Positions 41,303 to 50,531 of a DNA stretch of 64,000 nt are shown one piece after another. The notes beneath the pieces are model-generated. The model was not told the DNA's origin and did not search any database. It saw only the letters and a program-made list of their open reading frames with translations. Numbering within the stretch: the first letter of the stretch is position 1; every line of letters begins with the position of its first letter. Origin of the DNA: Bacteroidetes bacterium MED-G20. GTDB lineage: Bacteria; Bacteroidota; Bacteroidia; Flavobacteriales_D; Parvicellaceae. The stretch is taken from the NCBI GenBank assembly GCA_905182745.1, contig CAJJCR010000010.1:1-64000 (forward strand), read 5' to 3'. Both the position numbers and the translations under genes were made by a program.

Positions 41303-42359
41303 ATGATTTACAATAAAATAAATTTTTTTTTACTACTGTTTTTGTCCTTTAATATTGCTTTTGCTGGTAATGAAGACAGAGCTGGTTCTGCTGGTGCTAC
41401 AGAGATGTTAGTTAACCCATGGGCAAGAAGTTCAGCATGGGGTTCTGCAGGTGTTTCATCTGTCAATGGATTAGAAGCCATGTTTCTAAATGTTGCAGGT
41501 TTGGCGTATGCAGATAAAACTGAAATTCAATTTTCAAGAACAAACTGGCTAGGCTCAATTACTGGTATTGGACTAAATGCTGCAGGTTTAGCTCAAAGAG
41601 TTGGTGAATCTGGTGTAATTGGTCTTTCTTTTACTAGTATGAATTATGGAGATTTACAAATTACAACTACAGAACTTCCAGAAGGTGGAATAGGTACATT
41701 CAACCCATCTTCTACGAACTTCAATTTAGCTTATGCAAAGAAATTTTCACAATCTATAAGTGGAGGGTTGAATTTAAAAATAGTTTCACAATCTATAGCA
41801 AATGCCAGAGCCCAAGGAGTTGCTATTGATGCTGGCATAAGATATGTTACAGGTGATCAAGAGCATATTAAATTTTCTATTAGTCTAAAAAATGTTGGTC
41901 CTCCAATGTCTTTTTCTGGAGATGGTTTATCTTTAGATATGCTAAACCCATCAACTAGTATTTCTATAGGTATGCAACAAAGAGTAGCTAGTTACGAGCT
42001 TCCATCTCAACTAAATATAGGCGCTTCTTATGATTTTAATTTTAACGAAAATCAAATATTGACAGTTGCTGGTTCTTTCTCTGCAAACTCATTTTCAAAA
42101 GATCAATTTAGAGGAGGTGTAGAATATACTCTAAAAACAGAAAAAGCATCTTTCACATTAAGAGGGGGGTTTGTATATGAAGAATCTCTGTTTAATTCTG
42201 TACAAGTCTCAACAGCTCTTTCTGGTCCCAAGCGGCGGGTTTTCCTTTAACTTTCCGTTTGGTGAAAGTGGTTCTGATATTGGAATAGATTATGCTTACA
42301 GGCAATCTATTTTGGGTGGAGTTCACAGTGTTGGTGCAAGAATAAACATTAGTGAATAA
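41303..42359 (+). pseudogene. PorV/PorQ-family outer-membrane protein, one-base break
   Basis: A ~351-aa beta-barrel with a signal peptide (NIAFAG) and the PorV/PorQ N-terminus (GSAGATEMLVNPWARSSAWGSAGVSSVNGLEAMFLNVAGLA). One extra A near 42231 (CCCAAGC for CCCAGC) diverts the frame. The corrected reading is SGPSGGFSFNFPFGESGSDIGIDYAYRQS, ending ARINISE. PorV shuttles T9SS substrates to the sortase machinery; family members are often encoded next to specific substrates. Here it sits between A1 and A2, 18 bases after A1 and overlapping the start of A2, so a dedicated export or anchoring role is plausible. Confidence 0.85.
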
Positions 42360-45300
42360 TTCTAAAGCATCATTTTTAATATTACTTATTTTATCCTGTC
42401 TTAATTCTTTTGCTTGGCAAGATCCATCTGTAGCTATTACCATCTAATTCTTCATCTTCTTTGCTCTCAAGAGCAGCTAATTGCACACCTGCCAGTGGAA
42501 GAAAATTTCTTGAATACAATAACGTCTCTGCCTTAATTGAAACTGGTGGTTCTATGTGGCTGGATCGTTCTAGAGGGAAAAACGCTTATGAGGTCCCAAA
42601 AGGTTCTGGCAATACGTTGGTTTATATTGGTGCTTTATGGATGGGTGGAATGGACGTTAATAATCAACTAAAAATTGCAGCTTTAAGATATAGAATAGGA
42701 AATGATTTCTGGGCAGGGCCTCTTTCTACAAACCCAGGTACTGCCGATATTACAAATGGTAAATTAGACTACGGTCCAGCAGAAATTGATGCTGACGATT
42801 GTTCTAAATGGGATCAGTTTTTTATAACAAAAAGAAGTGAAATAGAGCTTTTTAATGCTTGGTACGAATGTTCTTCTGATCCAAATTGTGATGCTAATTT
42901 TGAATACCCAAATTACCAAATACCAGAAAGTATATTAGAATGGGGTAATGCTACCCATGGAAATTTAGCAAAAAATCAAGACTTTTATTTAGCTCCTTAC
43001 TACGAAAGACCTGAAGGCAATATTGGTTATGACCCTATAAACGATGGTGATTATCCATGGTATGATTTATCTGGACAGATAGATTGTAGAACAAGTAGAA
43101 GAGTAACTTATATGGAGATTTTAATATGTGGTGGATTTTTAACGATAAAGGGAATATTCATACAGAAACTGGTGGAGACCCCATAGGGATGGAGATTAGA
43201 GCTCAAGCATTTGCTTTTGCTACCAACGATGAAGTTAACTCTATGACATTTTATAATTACGAACTTATTAATAGATCAACCCAAACACTTACTAATACGT
43301 ATTTTGGTGTTTATTTAGATTCTGACATAGGCTGTTCATTTGATGATTACGTTGGGTGTGATGTGCAGAGAGGCTTAGGCTATTGTTACAACGGTAATTC
43401 TGTTGATGCTATTGGTTGTGGTTCTTGGACAACTCCTATTGGTCCAAATCCACCTGCTATTGGAGTTGATTTTTTTGAAGGTCCTTATCAAGACAACGAC
43501 GGAGTTGATAATCCATTGACCCCTAATATTTCACTTGCATTAAGTCAGGGTGGTATACCTTACAAGGGTTTAGGAGTAGGTTATGGAGATGGTGTTATTG
43601 ACAATGAAAGATTTGGTATGAGAAGATTTGTTTATTACGATGGACAACTTCCTCAGAATTCGTTTGGTGATCCTCAAACAGCAATTCAATACTATAACTA
43701 TATGAGAGGTTTGTGGAGAGATGGAACCAGATTTGTTTATGGTGCTTCAGGAAATATTTCTAGCACAGGTTCTTTAGTCAATGTATCAACTGACTACTGT
43801 TTTCCTGGAGATAGTGATCCTCTACATTGGGGAACAGCTGGAGTTGTAACAAACTTTGAGTGGAGTGAGCAATTTCCTGCTCCTGGTATTTCTGCCAACG
43901 TTGTTGGTGACAGAAGGTTTGTTCAGTCAGCTGGTCCGTTTGTTTTAGAGCCAGGCGCTTTAAATAATATCACTTTTGGAGTAGTTTATGGTAGAGCTTT
44001 TGATGGGGATCCATTTAGTTCTGTTTTAGAAGTCCGTAAGGCAGATGATAAGGCCCAGGCTTTGTTTGATAATTGTTTTAGGATTTTGAATGGTCCAGAT
44101 TCTCCGGAGATGTCTATCCAGGAGTTGGACAAGGAGTTGATACTGTATTTGAATAAGACAGATAAAGTAGAGTCTTATGAAGAAGTGGATCCTATTATTC
44201 TTTCTTACGGTTTTTCTGAAGAAGAAGCAAAATACCGTTTTCAAGGTTACCAAGTATACCAAGTTAAAGATATAAGTGTTGGTCCATCAGAACTTACAGA
44301 TCCAAATCAGGCGAGGTTGATAGCCCAGTGTGATGTTAAGGATGGAGTTGGTCAGTTGGTTAATTTTAATTTTGATGAAGATTTATTAGCGGCAGTACCG
44401 ACTTCTATGGTAAATGGATCTGACGATGGCATACTGCATTCTTTTCAGGTATTGAATGATGCCTTTGCCCAGGGAGATGTTAGGTTAATAAATCATAAGA
44501 AATATTATTTCATGGTTCTTTCCTATGGTTATAATAATTACCAGCCTTATGATCCTTCCAATAGTGCTTTAGGTGGTCAGCAGTTGCCCTATAAGGCAGG
44601 AAGAAAGACGGTTAGTGGAGGAGCGATTACGTCTTATGTTGGTATTCCTCATATACCTACTTCGGAGGCTGGCGGAACGATACAATTGGCAGCATATGGA
44701 AGTGGTCCACAGATTACAAGGGTAGAGGGTAGAGGCAATGGCTATAATTTGGTAGAGTTAACGCCTGAGAGTGAATCAGATATAGTATCTAATGTTTATC
44801 CAAAACGAGTTACTTATAAGAACGGGAAAGGTCCTGTTTCGGTTAAGATAATAGACCCGTTGAATGTACAAAAAGGAGATTATCAGCTTTGGGTAAATCC
44901 TCAGGACACAGTAGATTTAGATGAATCGTACTGGATGTTGGTAAGGAATTATGAAGATCAGAGCGATACTATTATATCTATTCAGAGTATAACTGTTGGT
45001 AATGAGCAGTTAATACCTCAGTGGGGTTTATCAGTAAATATTGAGTACTACAATCCTTACGATGCATCGATAGGTAAGAATTTTCCAGAGTTGTTATTTT
45101 CTAGTGTAGAGTTTGCAGATTCTTCTAAGCAGTGGATTACCGGTGTGCCAGATCAGGATGGATCTTCGCCAAGAAACTGGATACGTTCGGGAACATCTGA
45201 GGAGAGTCAAGATTATGCTGCCTATTCTAGTAAGTGTGATGATCCTTATATATACAATGATTTTATAGGAGTTGACGATGCAGAGGTGTATGAGAAGGTG

Positions 45301-46695
45301 ATTGAAGGCGTGTGGGCACCATATAGGTTGGTTGCAGCCGGTGATTGTAACCACCAGCCAGTAACTGCAGGTGGTGACTGGGCAGATAATGCATATGAGA
45401 CACCACAAGTTGCACCGGATGACAATGCTCAAATGACATTGGCAACCACAAGGGATCAATCAGATTTAAAGTATTTACCGTCTATAGATGTAGTAATTAC
45501 GGCAGATAAGAGCAAGTGGACAAGATGTCCTGTTTTAGAGACTCAGGACAATCCTTCTCTGTCTTGGGACCAGTCTGGACAAGTAAATCAGTCTATGGGT
45601 AACAAGTATGGTAATGGTACGTCTGTAGCAAGGGTATATAAGCAATATCCAAAGTGGAAGCCTTCGGTAGATAAGGAAGGTAATCCATCGACAAGTCCTG
45701 GAAGTGTTAGTAATCCTACGGTATCGAATGATCCAAATGATCCAAATTATATTTGTGGATATGGTATGGGCTGGTTTCCTGGGTATGCAATAGATGTAAC
45801 CACTGGTGAGAGGTTGAATATAGCTTTTGGAGAAGACAGTTGGTTGGGTAACCATGGCGGGAATGATATGATGTTTAACCCATCTGCTTCGGAGCAATTA
45901 GGATTTGGAGGGTTTGGAGATTATGTTGGAGGAGGAAAGCATTTTATATATGTTTTCAGGAACTCAGCAAAGTACAGTGCAACGGATGATCCTGGTAGTA
46001 TGGTTGGATATGACCATGGTGCTTTTTTCATGGACAAGTTTCAGAAGTCAAGTTTCAGGCCAGATATGTTAAAGATATGGAAGTCATGTGCTTGGGTAGG
46101 ATATCCTATACTGAATGGAGATTATAATACGCAGTATTTGGAGGTAGCACCAACAGATCCGAGTTCGTTTATAGCGACAGATGTGCGGGTAAAATTAAGA
46201 GTGGCGAGTCAGTACCAGTATATGAATACTAAGGATGGTAATGGAGATGGGATAAGAGATAATGGTACGTCTAATCCTTCCAATACTAGTGGTTCAGAAA
46301 ACAGTTGGAATCCACTGTATGAGTTTAGTACGGATGATATTGCGGTGACAACCAATAGTGATTCAGCAGCGTTAGAGGCGTGTGATATATTAAATGTGGT
46401 GCCTAATCCATATTATGCATATTCTAATTATGAGTTTGACAAGTTGGACAATGTGGTAAAGATTGTGAATTTGCCGGATGTATGTACCGTGAAGATATAT
46501 ACGGTTAGCGGTACTTTGGTTAGGTCATATAGTAAGGATAGCCCGGTGACGTCTATAGATTGGGATTTAAAGAATTTTGCAGGTATACCAATAGCAAGTG
46601 GAGTTTATTTGATACATATCAATGTCCCTGGAGTATGTGAAAAGGTATTGAAATGGTTTGGGGTGATAAGACCTCCAGATTTGGATAGTTTCTAG
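42352..46695 (+). pseudogene. Large secreted T9SS-type protein A2 (~1447 aa), paralogue of A1, two one-base breaks
   Basis: The likely start is GTG at 42352, overlapping the PorV-like stop (GTGAATAA). It gives a signal peptide (ILLILSCLNSFAW) missed by the track. One extra base near 42445 and one missing base near 43107 (GTAACTTATATGG against GTAACCTTGTACGG in A1) break the frame. Total length 4344 bases is divisible by three. The N-terminal third is a diverged homologue of A1 (IETGGSMWLDRSR, GALWMGGMDVNNQ, NAWYECSSDPNCDA, DGDYPWYDLSGQIDCRTSRRV). The rest is the shared block, ending in the same FlgD-like/T9SS tail. The function is unknown. Confidence 0.75.
44035..46686 (+). repeat. Near-identical 2.65-kb block, copy 2 (in A2)
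   Basis: Direct repeat partner of 38623-41275, offset by about 5.41 kb and in the same orientation. It is 2652 bases against 2653 in copy 1; the one-base difference is the additional G of copy 1. Protein differences are few (for example SITSYVGIPHIPS to AITSYVGIPHIPT, and LDQF to LDSF just past the end). Confidence 0.92.
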
Positions 46696-46727
46696 AGTAA
46701 TTTTTTATATTTGTATAAATATTTATT

Positions 46728-46750
46728 ATCCGCTGATGGCGGATTTCTTT
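46728..46750 (+). terminator. Rho-independent terminator of the TBDR-A1-PorV-A2 unit
   Basis: ATCCGC-TGATG-GCGGAT forms a perfect 6-bp stem with a 5-base loop, followed by TTTCTTT. It lies 33 bases past the A2 stop and 18 bases before the greA ATG, and it marks the end of the unit. Confidence 0.85.
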
Positions 46751-46767
46751 GTCAAAAAATTCATCCT

Positions 46768-47241
46768 ATGTCAGAAATTAGTTATTACACAGAAGAAGGT
46801 TTAAGTAATTTAAAGAAAGAAATTAAAAATTTGGAGTCCGTAGAAAGACCTAAAATTTCTCAACAAATAGCAGAAGCTAGAGACAAAGGAGATCTTTCTG
46901 AAAATGCCGAATACGATGCTGCTAAAGAAGCTCAAGGTATGCTTGAAGCTAGAATCTCAAAACTAAAAAATAAATTTGCTAACGCAAGATTAATTGATGA
47001 TAGCGAAATTGACGATAGTAAGGTATTTATACTTTCAACAGTAAAAATAAAGAATATTAAGAATTCCATGCAAATGTCTTACACTTTAGTTGCTGAAAAT
47101 GAAGCAGACATAAGAGCTGGTAAAATTTCCGTTGATTCTCCTATTGGAAAAGGCTTATTGGGAAAGGAAGTAGGTCAAATTGCAGATATTAGTACACCAG
47201 CAGGAATTATGGAATTTGAAATAGTTTCCATCCAGCGTTGA
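46768..47241 (+). CDS. greA: Transcription elongation factor GreA
   Basis: The start is the ATG at 46768 (MSEISYYTEEGLSNLKKEI), not the track start at 46711, whose first 19 codons read through the terminator. The 157-aa product has the N-terminal coiled coil with acidic tip (ARDKGDLSENAEYDAAKEAQG) and the C-terminal FKBP-like domain (SPIGKGLLGKEVGQ). GreA stimulates transcript cleavage by backtracked RNA polymerase. The HIT gene follows with a one-base overlap. Confidence 0.96.
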   Translation: MSEISYYTEEGLSNLKKEIKNLESVERPKISQQIAEARDKGDLSENAEYDAAKEAQGMLEARISKLKNKFANARLIDDSEIDDSKVFILSTVKIKNIKNSMQMSYTLVAENEADIRAGKISVDSPIGKGLLGKEVGQIADISTPAGIMEFEIVSIQR

Positions 47242-47636
47242 TGGAAGATTCTATTTTCACCAAAATAATTAACGGTGTCATTCCATCTTATAAAATTGCA
47301 GAAGATGATAATTTCATAGCCTTTCTAGATGTTAATCCATTGCAAGAAGGACATACACTGGTAGTTCCAAAAATACAAATTGATTATATCTATGACCTCC
47401 CTGATGATATTTTATCAGAGTTGTTTATTTTCTCTAAAATAGTCGCTAAAAAAATTGAAAATGTAATTAAATGTGAAAGAATTGGAATAGCTGTTGTTGG
47501 TTTAGAAGTTCCCCACGCACATCTTCATTTAATTCCAATTAATGAAATATCTGACATGAATTTTCAAACTCCAAGAAAAATTTTTTCTAAAGTAGATTTT
47601 GAAAAAACTACTAATAAAATCTTAGAGTCTAACTAG
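47241..47636 (+). CDS. HIT family nucleotide-binding hydrolase
   Basis: The 131-aa protein (ATG at 47241; the track begins at an upstream TTG) has SIFTKIINGVIPSYKIAEDD, the GHTLVVPK strand and the histidine triad PHAHLHLIP (His92, 94, 96). HIT proteins hydrolyse nucleotide phosphoramidates or dinucleoside polyphosphates in the cytoplasm. It is co-transcribed with greA, a common Bacteroidota order, and converges on ruvC with an eight-base overlap. Confidence 0.93.
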   Translation: MEDSIFTKIINGVIPSYKIAEDDNFIAFLDVNPLQEGHTLVVPKIQIDYIYDLPDDILSELFIFSKIVAKKIENVIKCERIGIAVVGLEVPHAHLHLIPINEISDMNFQTPRKIFSKVDFEKTTNKILESN

Positions 47637-48180
47637 ATCTTTTAGGATTGTTTTTTAAAAAATCTTTCCACCCAGTATAGTTACTAGTTTTTTCGTGAGT
47701 ATTCTGAAAATAGTGACAAATAGCAACAGCAATCCCATCCGTTGCATCAAATTCTTTGGGAAGTGTTTTTAATTTCAAAACTGTTTGAATCATTTTAGCA
47801 ACTTGATCTTTACTTGAAGCTCCGTTACCAGTGATGGACTGCTTGACTTTTCTTGGAGAGTATTCTTCAATTGGTAGTCCTTTTACAAGGCTAGCTGCCA
47901 TAGCGACGCCCTGAGCTCTCCCTAGTTTAAGCATAGATTGTACATTTTTCCCAAAAAAAGGAGCTTCTACAGCAACTTCATCAGGATGGTATTCTTCAAT
48001 TAAATGTGTGATGCTCTCAAATATTTTTTTTAGCTTCAACTGATGATTCTCAAGTTTAGACATTCTCACAACTCCTGTACTTATCAAAGTCATTTTTTTA
48101 TTCGTAATGCCTATTAACCCATAACCAAGAATATTAGTGCCAGGATCTATACCTAAAATTATTTTATCGAAGTCTTTCAA
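47629..48180 (-). CDS. ruvC: Holliday junction resolvase RuvC
   Basis: The 183-aa endonuclease cuts Holliday junctions with RuvAB. IILGIDPGTNILGYGLIG carries the first catalytic Asp (Asp12), VAVEAPFFGKNVQSMLKLGRAQG the catalytic Glu, and DATDGIAVAICHY the last acidic residues. The start codon is TTG at 48180: an in-frame TAA lies three codons upstream and no ATG precedes the first strand. The flippase-like gene diverges from the same place. Confidence 0.95.
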   Translation of the reverse strand: MKDFDKIILGIDPGTNILGYGLIGITNKKMTLISTGVVRMSKLENHQLKLKKIFESITHLIEEYHPDEVAVEAPFFGKNVQSMLKLGRAQGVAMAASLVKGLPIEEYSPRKVKQSITGNGASSKDQVAKMIQTVLKLKTLPKEFDATDGIAVAICHYFQNTHEKTSNYTGWKDFLKNNPKRSS

Positions 48181-49150
48181 GGATTTTTACTTAAGTAGTT
48201 CTAAATACTATTCTAAAAATACTTTTTTTATTTCATTATTGGTTTTTGTTTTTGCAATTGCATACATATTAACAAGTATTGAAAGTCAAAAAAATCTAAT
48301 ATCATTAGTTGCTAAAGATTTTTCAACTACCATTATACCTTATTTTATATTAATTTTTCTCTTACAGTTTGTAAATTGGACCCTTGAAGCATTGAAGTTT
48401 TATTTCCTTTTACCTGATTCTAAAGATCTATCCTTTAATCAAGTATTAAAATCTGTATATGTTGGAAATCTAACTGCAATTGTTACTCCTAAAAGATTAG
48501 GTAATTTTATAGGAAGAAATTGGATTCTTAAAGACAAAGCTCAACAGGTGATAATTTCAACTATTTCTGGAAATTTTTATCAGCTTTTCATTACTATAAT
48601 AATGGCTTTTTGTTCATTTTTATATTTGTATTTTTTTAAAACACAATTTCTTTTAGAACTAAAATATTATTTTTTATTATTAGTTTTTTTTTACTCATTT
48701 CTCTTATTTTTTATAGGCTACACTATATTTAATAATGATTGGCACCCAATAGTCAATAAATTAAAACTGGTTAAATATTTCAATATCTCTACAGATCATT
48801 TAACTAGCATTAGCTCTTTTAAAAGAATAAAAGTTTTATTTTTTGCAATGTCTAGATATTGGATTTTTATTTTTCAGTATTATCTCCTACTCAAAGGATT
48901 TAATATAACTGTAGATTTTTTAGATGTAATAATTCTAGTTGGTCTTTTATTTGGAACGGTTACCTTCCTACCATCATTTGCACCAGGAAACCTAGGGACT
49001 AGAGAAGCATTGTCCATCTTTATTCTTGGAGGAAGTGCTCTTGGAATTAAGTTTGCTTTAGTTTCCTTTTTAGTATGGTCTGTAAATGTTGCATTTTCGG
49101 CTTTAATTGGTGCTGGCTTTTTGTTTACTTCCAAAACCATAAAATGGTAA
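48137..49150 (+). CDS. Lysylphosphatidylglycerol synthase/AglD-like flippase-domain membrane protein
   Basis: The product (up to 337 aa) has about eight hydrophobic segments and motifs of the UPF0104/AglD family (TPKRLGNFIGRNWIL; LPSFAPGNLGTREALSIFILGGSALG). Such proteins flip or modify membrane lipids or glycolipid precursors. The track start (GTG at 48137) lies inside ruvC. The first membrane segment begins near 48230, and no ATG lies between, so the true start is probably a non-ATG codon nearer 48180-48230. The last seven bases overlap the glycosyltransferase start, which suggests a shared lipid-linked sugar task. Confidence 0.75.
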   Translation: MPGSIPKIILSKSFKDFYLSSSKYYSKNTFFISLLVFVFAIAYILTSIESQKNLISLVAKDFSTTIIPYFILIFLLQFVNWTLEALKFYFLLPDSKDLSFNQVLKSVYVGNLTAIVTPKRLGNFIGRNWILKDKAQQVIISTISGNFYQLFITIIMAFCSFLYLYFFKTQFLLELKYYFLLLVFFYSFLLFFIGYTIFNNDWHPIVNKLKLVKYFNISTDHLTSISSFKRIKVLFFAMSRYWIFIFQYYLLLKGFNITVDFLDVIILVGLLFGTVTFLPSFAPGNLGTREALSIFILGGSALGIKFALVSFLVWSVNVAFSALIGAGFLFTSKTIKW

Positions 49151-50238
49151 TTCTTTATTGTCTATTCATATTGTATCTATGTTTAATGTTCATCTCGATA
49201 ATTGGATTTATAAGAACAACTAAAGCTTTGAAAAGTGAAGATTCAGATGCTTTTATAACATTAATTATATCCTATAGAAATGAAGAATATAGAATTCAAA
49301 ATTTGTTAGCTTCTTTAGAGAGTCAAAAAGATATTTCATCCGTTAGTAAAATAATATTTGTAGACGATCATTCAACAGATTCCACTAGAAAAAATATTAA
49401 TAATTGGATTTCAAAACAAGACTTAAATTGTGAATCTCTTTTTTTAGATAAATACCATGGAAAAAAAAGAGCAATTGATTTAGGTGTGCAAAATAGCTCT
49501 TCAGAATTTGTAATGATTATGGATGCTGATATATCGTTTAAAGATGTTTTTTTTGCTTCAATCAAAAAGAATATAGATTTAAGTCATGATCTATATTTAA
49601 CTTCAGTGGTTGAAAAAAATGGAATTGTATGGTCTAGAATTTTGTCTTATAGTATAAGTGTAATATCCATTGGTATGGCCAATTTAGGAATTCCAACTTT
49701 AGCCAATGGCGCAGGTTTAATCTTTAGAAGAAAATCCTATAATGAATTAATGCCATTCTCCTCTAATTTTAATATTTCATCTGGAGACGACATGTATTTA
49801 CTTAATAGTTTTTTATCTAATAAAAAATCTATCAAAACTATATTCAACAGTAATTTATTTATCGAAACACAAGGCTCTAGAGATCTTCAAGATATGGTTG
49901 AAAGATCGTTAAGATGGTCGGGGAAAATGAAAATGAAAGGATTGTTAACTACTAAATTAGTTGGGTTGCTTGTTGTTGTATGTAACCTTTTAATAATTCC
50001 ACTTACAGCTTTAAGTATTTTTAAATTTCAGTGGATGTTTTTTTCACTTTTATTATTGAAACTATTGCCTGATTTATTGGTTATAATTATTGGATCTTTT
50101 TTTTATAAAGAGAATAAATTATGGAAATATTCTTTGCCAATGTTTTTATTATATCCGTTGATACTTGTTTTAATAATACTCTTGCAAGCTACAAAGTATA
50201 AAGTAAAGTGGAAAGAAAGAGATTTATTAAATATTTGA
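49144..50238 (+). CDS. Glycosyltransferase family 2, membrane-bound
   Basis: I place the start at the ATG 49144 (MVILYCLFILYL), overlapping the upstream stop; the track start is 23 codons too early. The 364-aa protein has one N-terminal span, a GT-A domain (TLIISYRNEEYRIQNLLASL; IFVDDHSTDST; VMIMDADISF, the DxD) and the acceptor-side RSLRWSGKMKMKG. Three C-terminal spans follow. This is a processive or lipid-linked GT2 layout. The substrate is unknown. It converges on trxA with a 12-base overlap. Confidence 0.87.
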   Translation: MVILYCLFILYLCLMFISIIGFIRTTKALKSEDSDAFITLIISYRNEEYRIQNLLASLESQKDISSVSKIIFVDDHSTDSTRKNINNWISKQDLNCESLFLDKYHGKKRAIDLGVQNSSSEFVMIMDADISFKDVFFASIKKNIDLSHDLYLTSVVEKNGIVWSRILSYSISVISIGMANLGIPTLANGAGLIFRRKSYNELMPFSSNFNISSGDDMYLLNSFLSNKKSIKTIFNSNLFIETQGSRDLQDMVERSLRWSGKMKMKGLLTTKLVGLLVVVCNLLIIPLTALSIFKFQWMFFSLLLLKLLPDLLVIIIGSFFYKENKLWKYSLPMFLLYPLILVLIILLQATKYKVKWKERDLLNI

Positions 50239-50523
50239 ACTTATAGTTTCAATAAATTCTTTCTCTTCAATTACTCCAGATTTTCTCCATTTTATCTCAC
50301 CTTGCTTAAATAAAATGAAAGTTGGAATTCCTCTTACTTGAAATTTCCCAGCAACTTTTTCGTTGTTGTCAACATTTATTTTTAGAATTTTAATATCATC
50401 TCCAAAATGTTTTTTAATTGATTTCAATGTTGGATTCATCATTTTACATGGATTGCACCAATCTGCATGAAAATCTACCAATACTGGTTTGTCTCCTTTT
50501 ATTATTTCTTGAAAAGTAGCCAA
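50227..50523 (-). CDS. trxA: Thioredoxin
   Basis: The 98-aa thioredoxin-fold protein has the active site WCNPC (residues 22-26), where the usual thioredoxin sequence is WCGPC. It retains VDFHADWC, INVDNNEKVAGKFQVRGIPTFILF with the cis-Pro, and a short C-terminal helix. There is no leader, so it is cytoplasmic. It lies just after the MBL-rhodanese gene on the same strand (eight-base gap), linking it to sulfur or persulfide handling. Confidence 0.92.
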   Translation of the reverse strand: MATFQEIIKGDKPVLVDFHADWCNPCKMMNPTLKSIKKHFGDDIKILKINVDNNEKVAGKFQVRGIPTFILFKQGEIKWRKSGVIEEKEFIETISSNI

Positions 50524-50531
50524 ATCTCTCT

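Noticed and set aside
37021-46686. Reading A1/A2 as an assembly duplication of one gene
   Set aside because: The N-terminal thirds differ throughout in sequence while remaining homologous, and an intact distinct PorV-like gene lies between, so two real genes exist.
46711-46767. Extended 176-aa GreA starting at 46711
   Set aside because: The extra 19 codons read across a clear terminator hairpin, and GreA homologues start at the MSEISYYT position.
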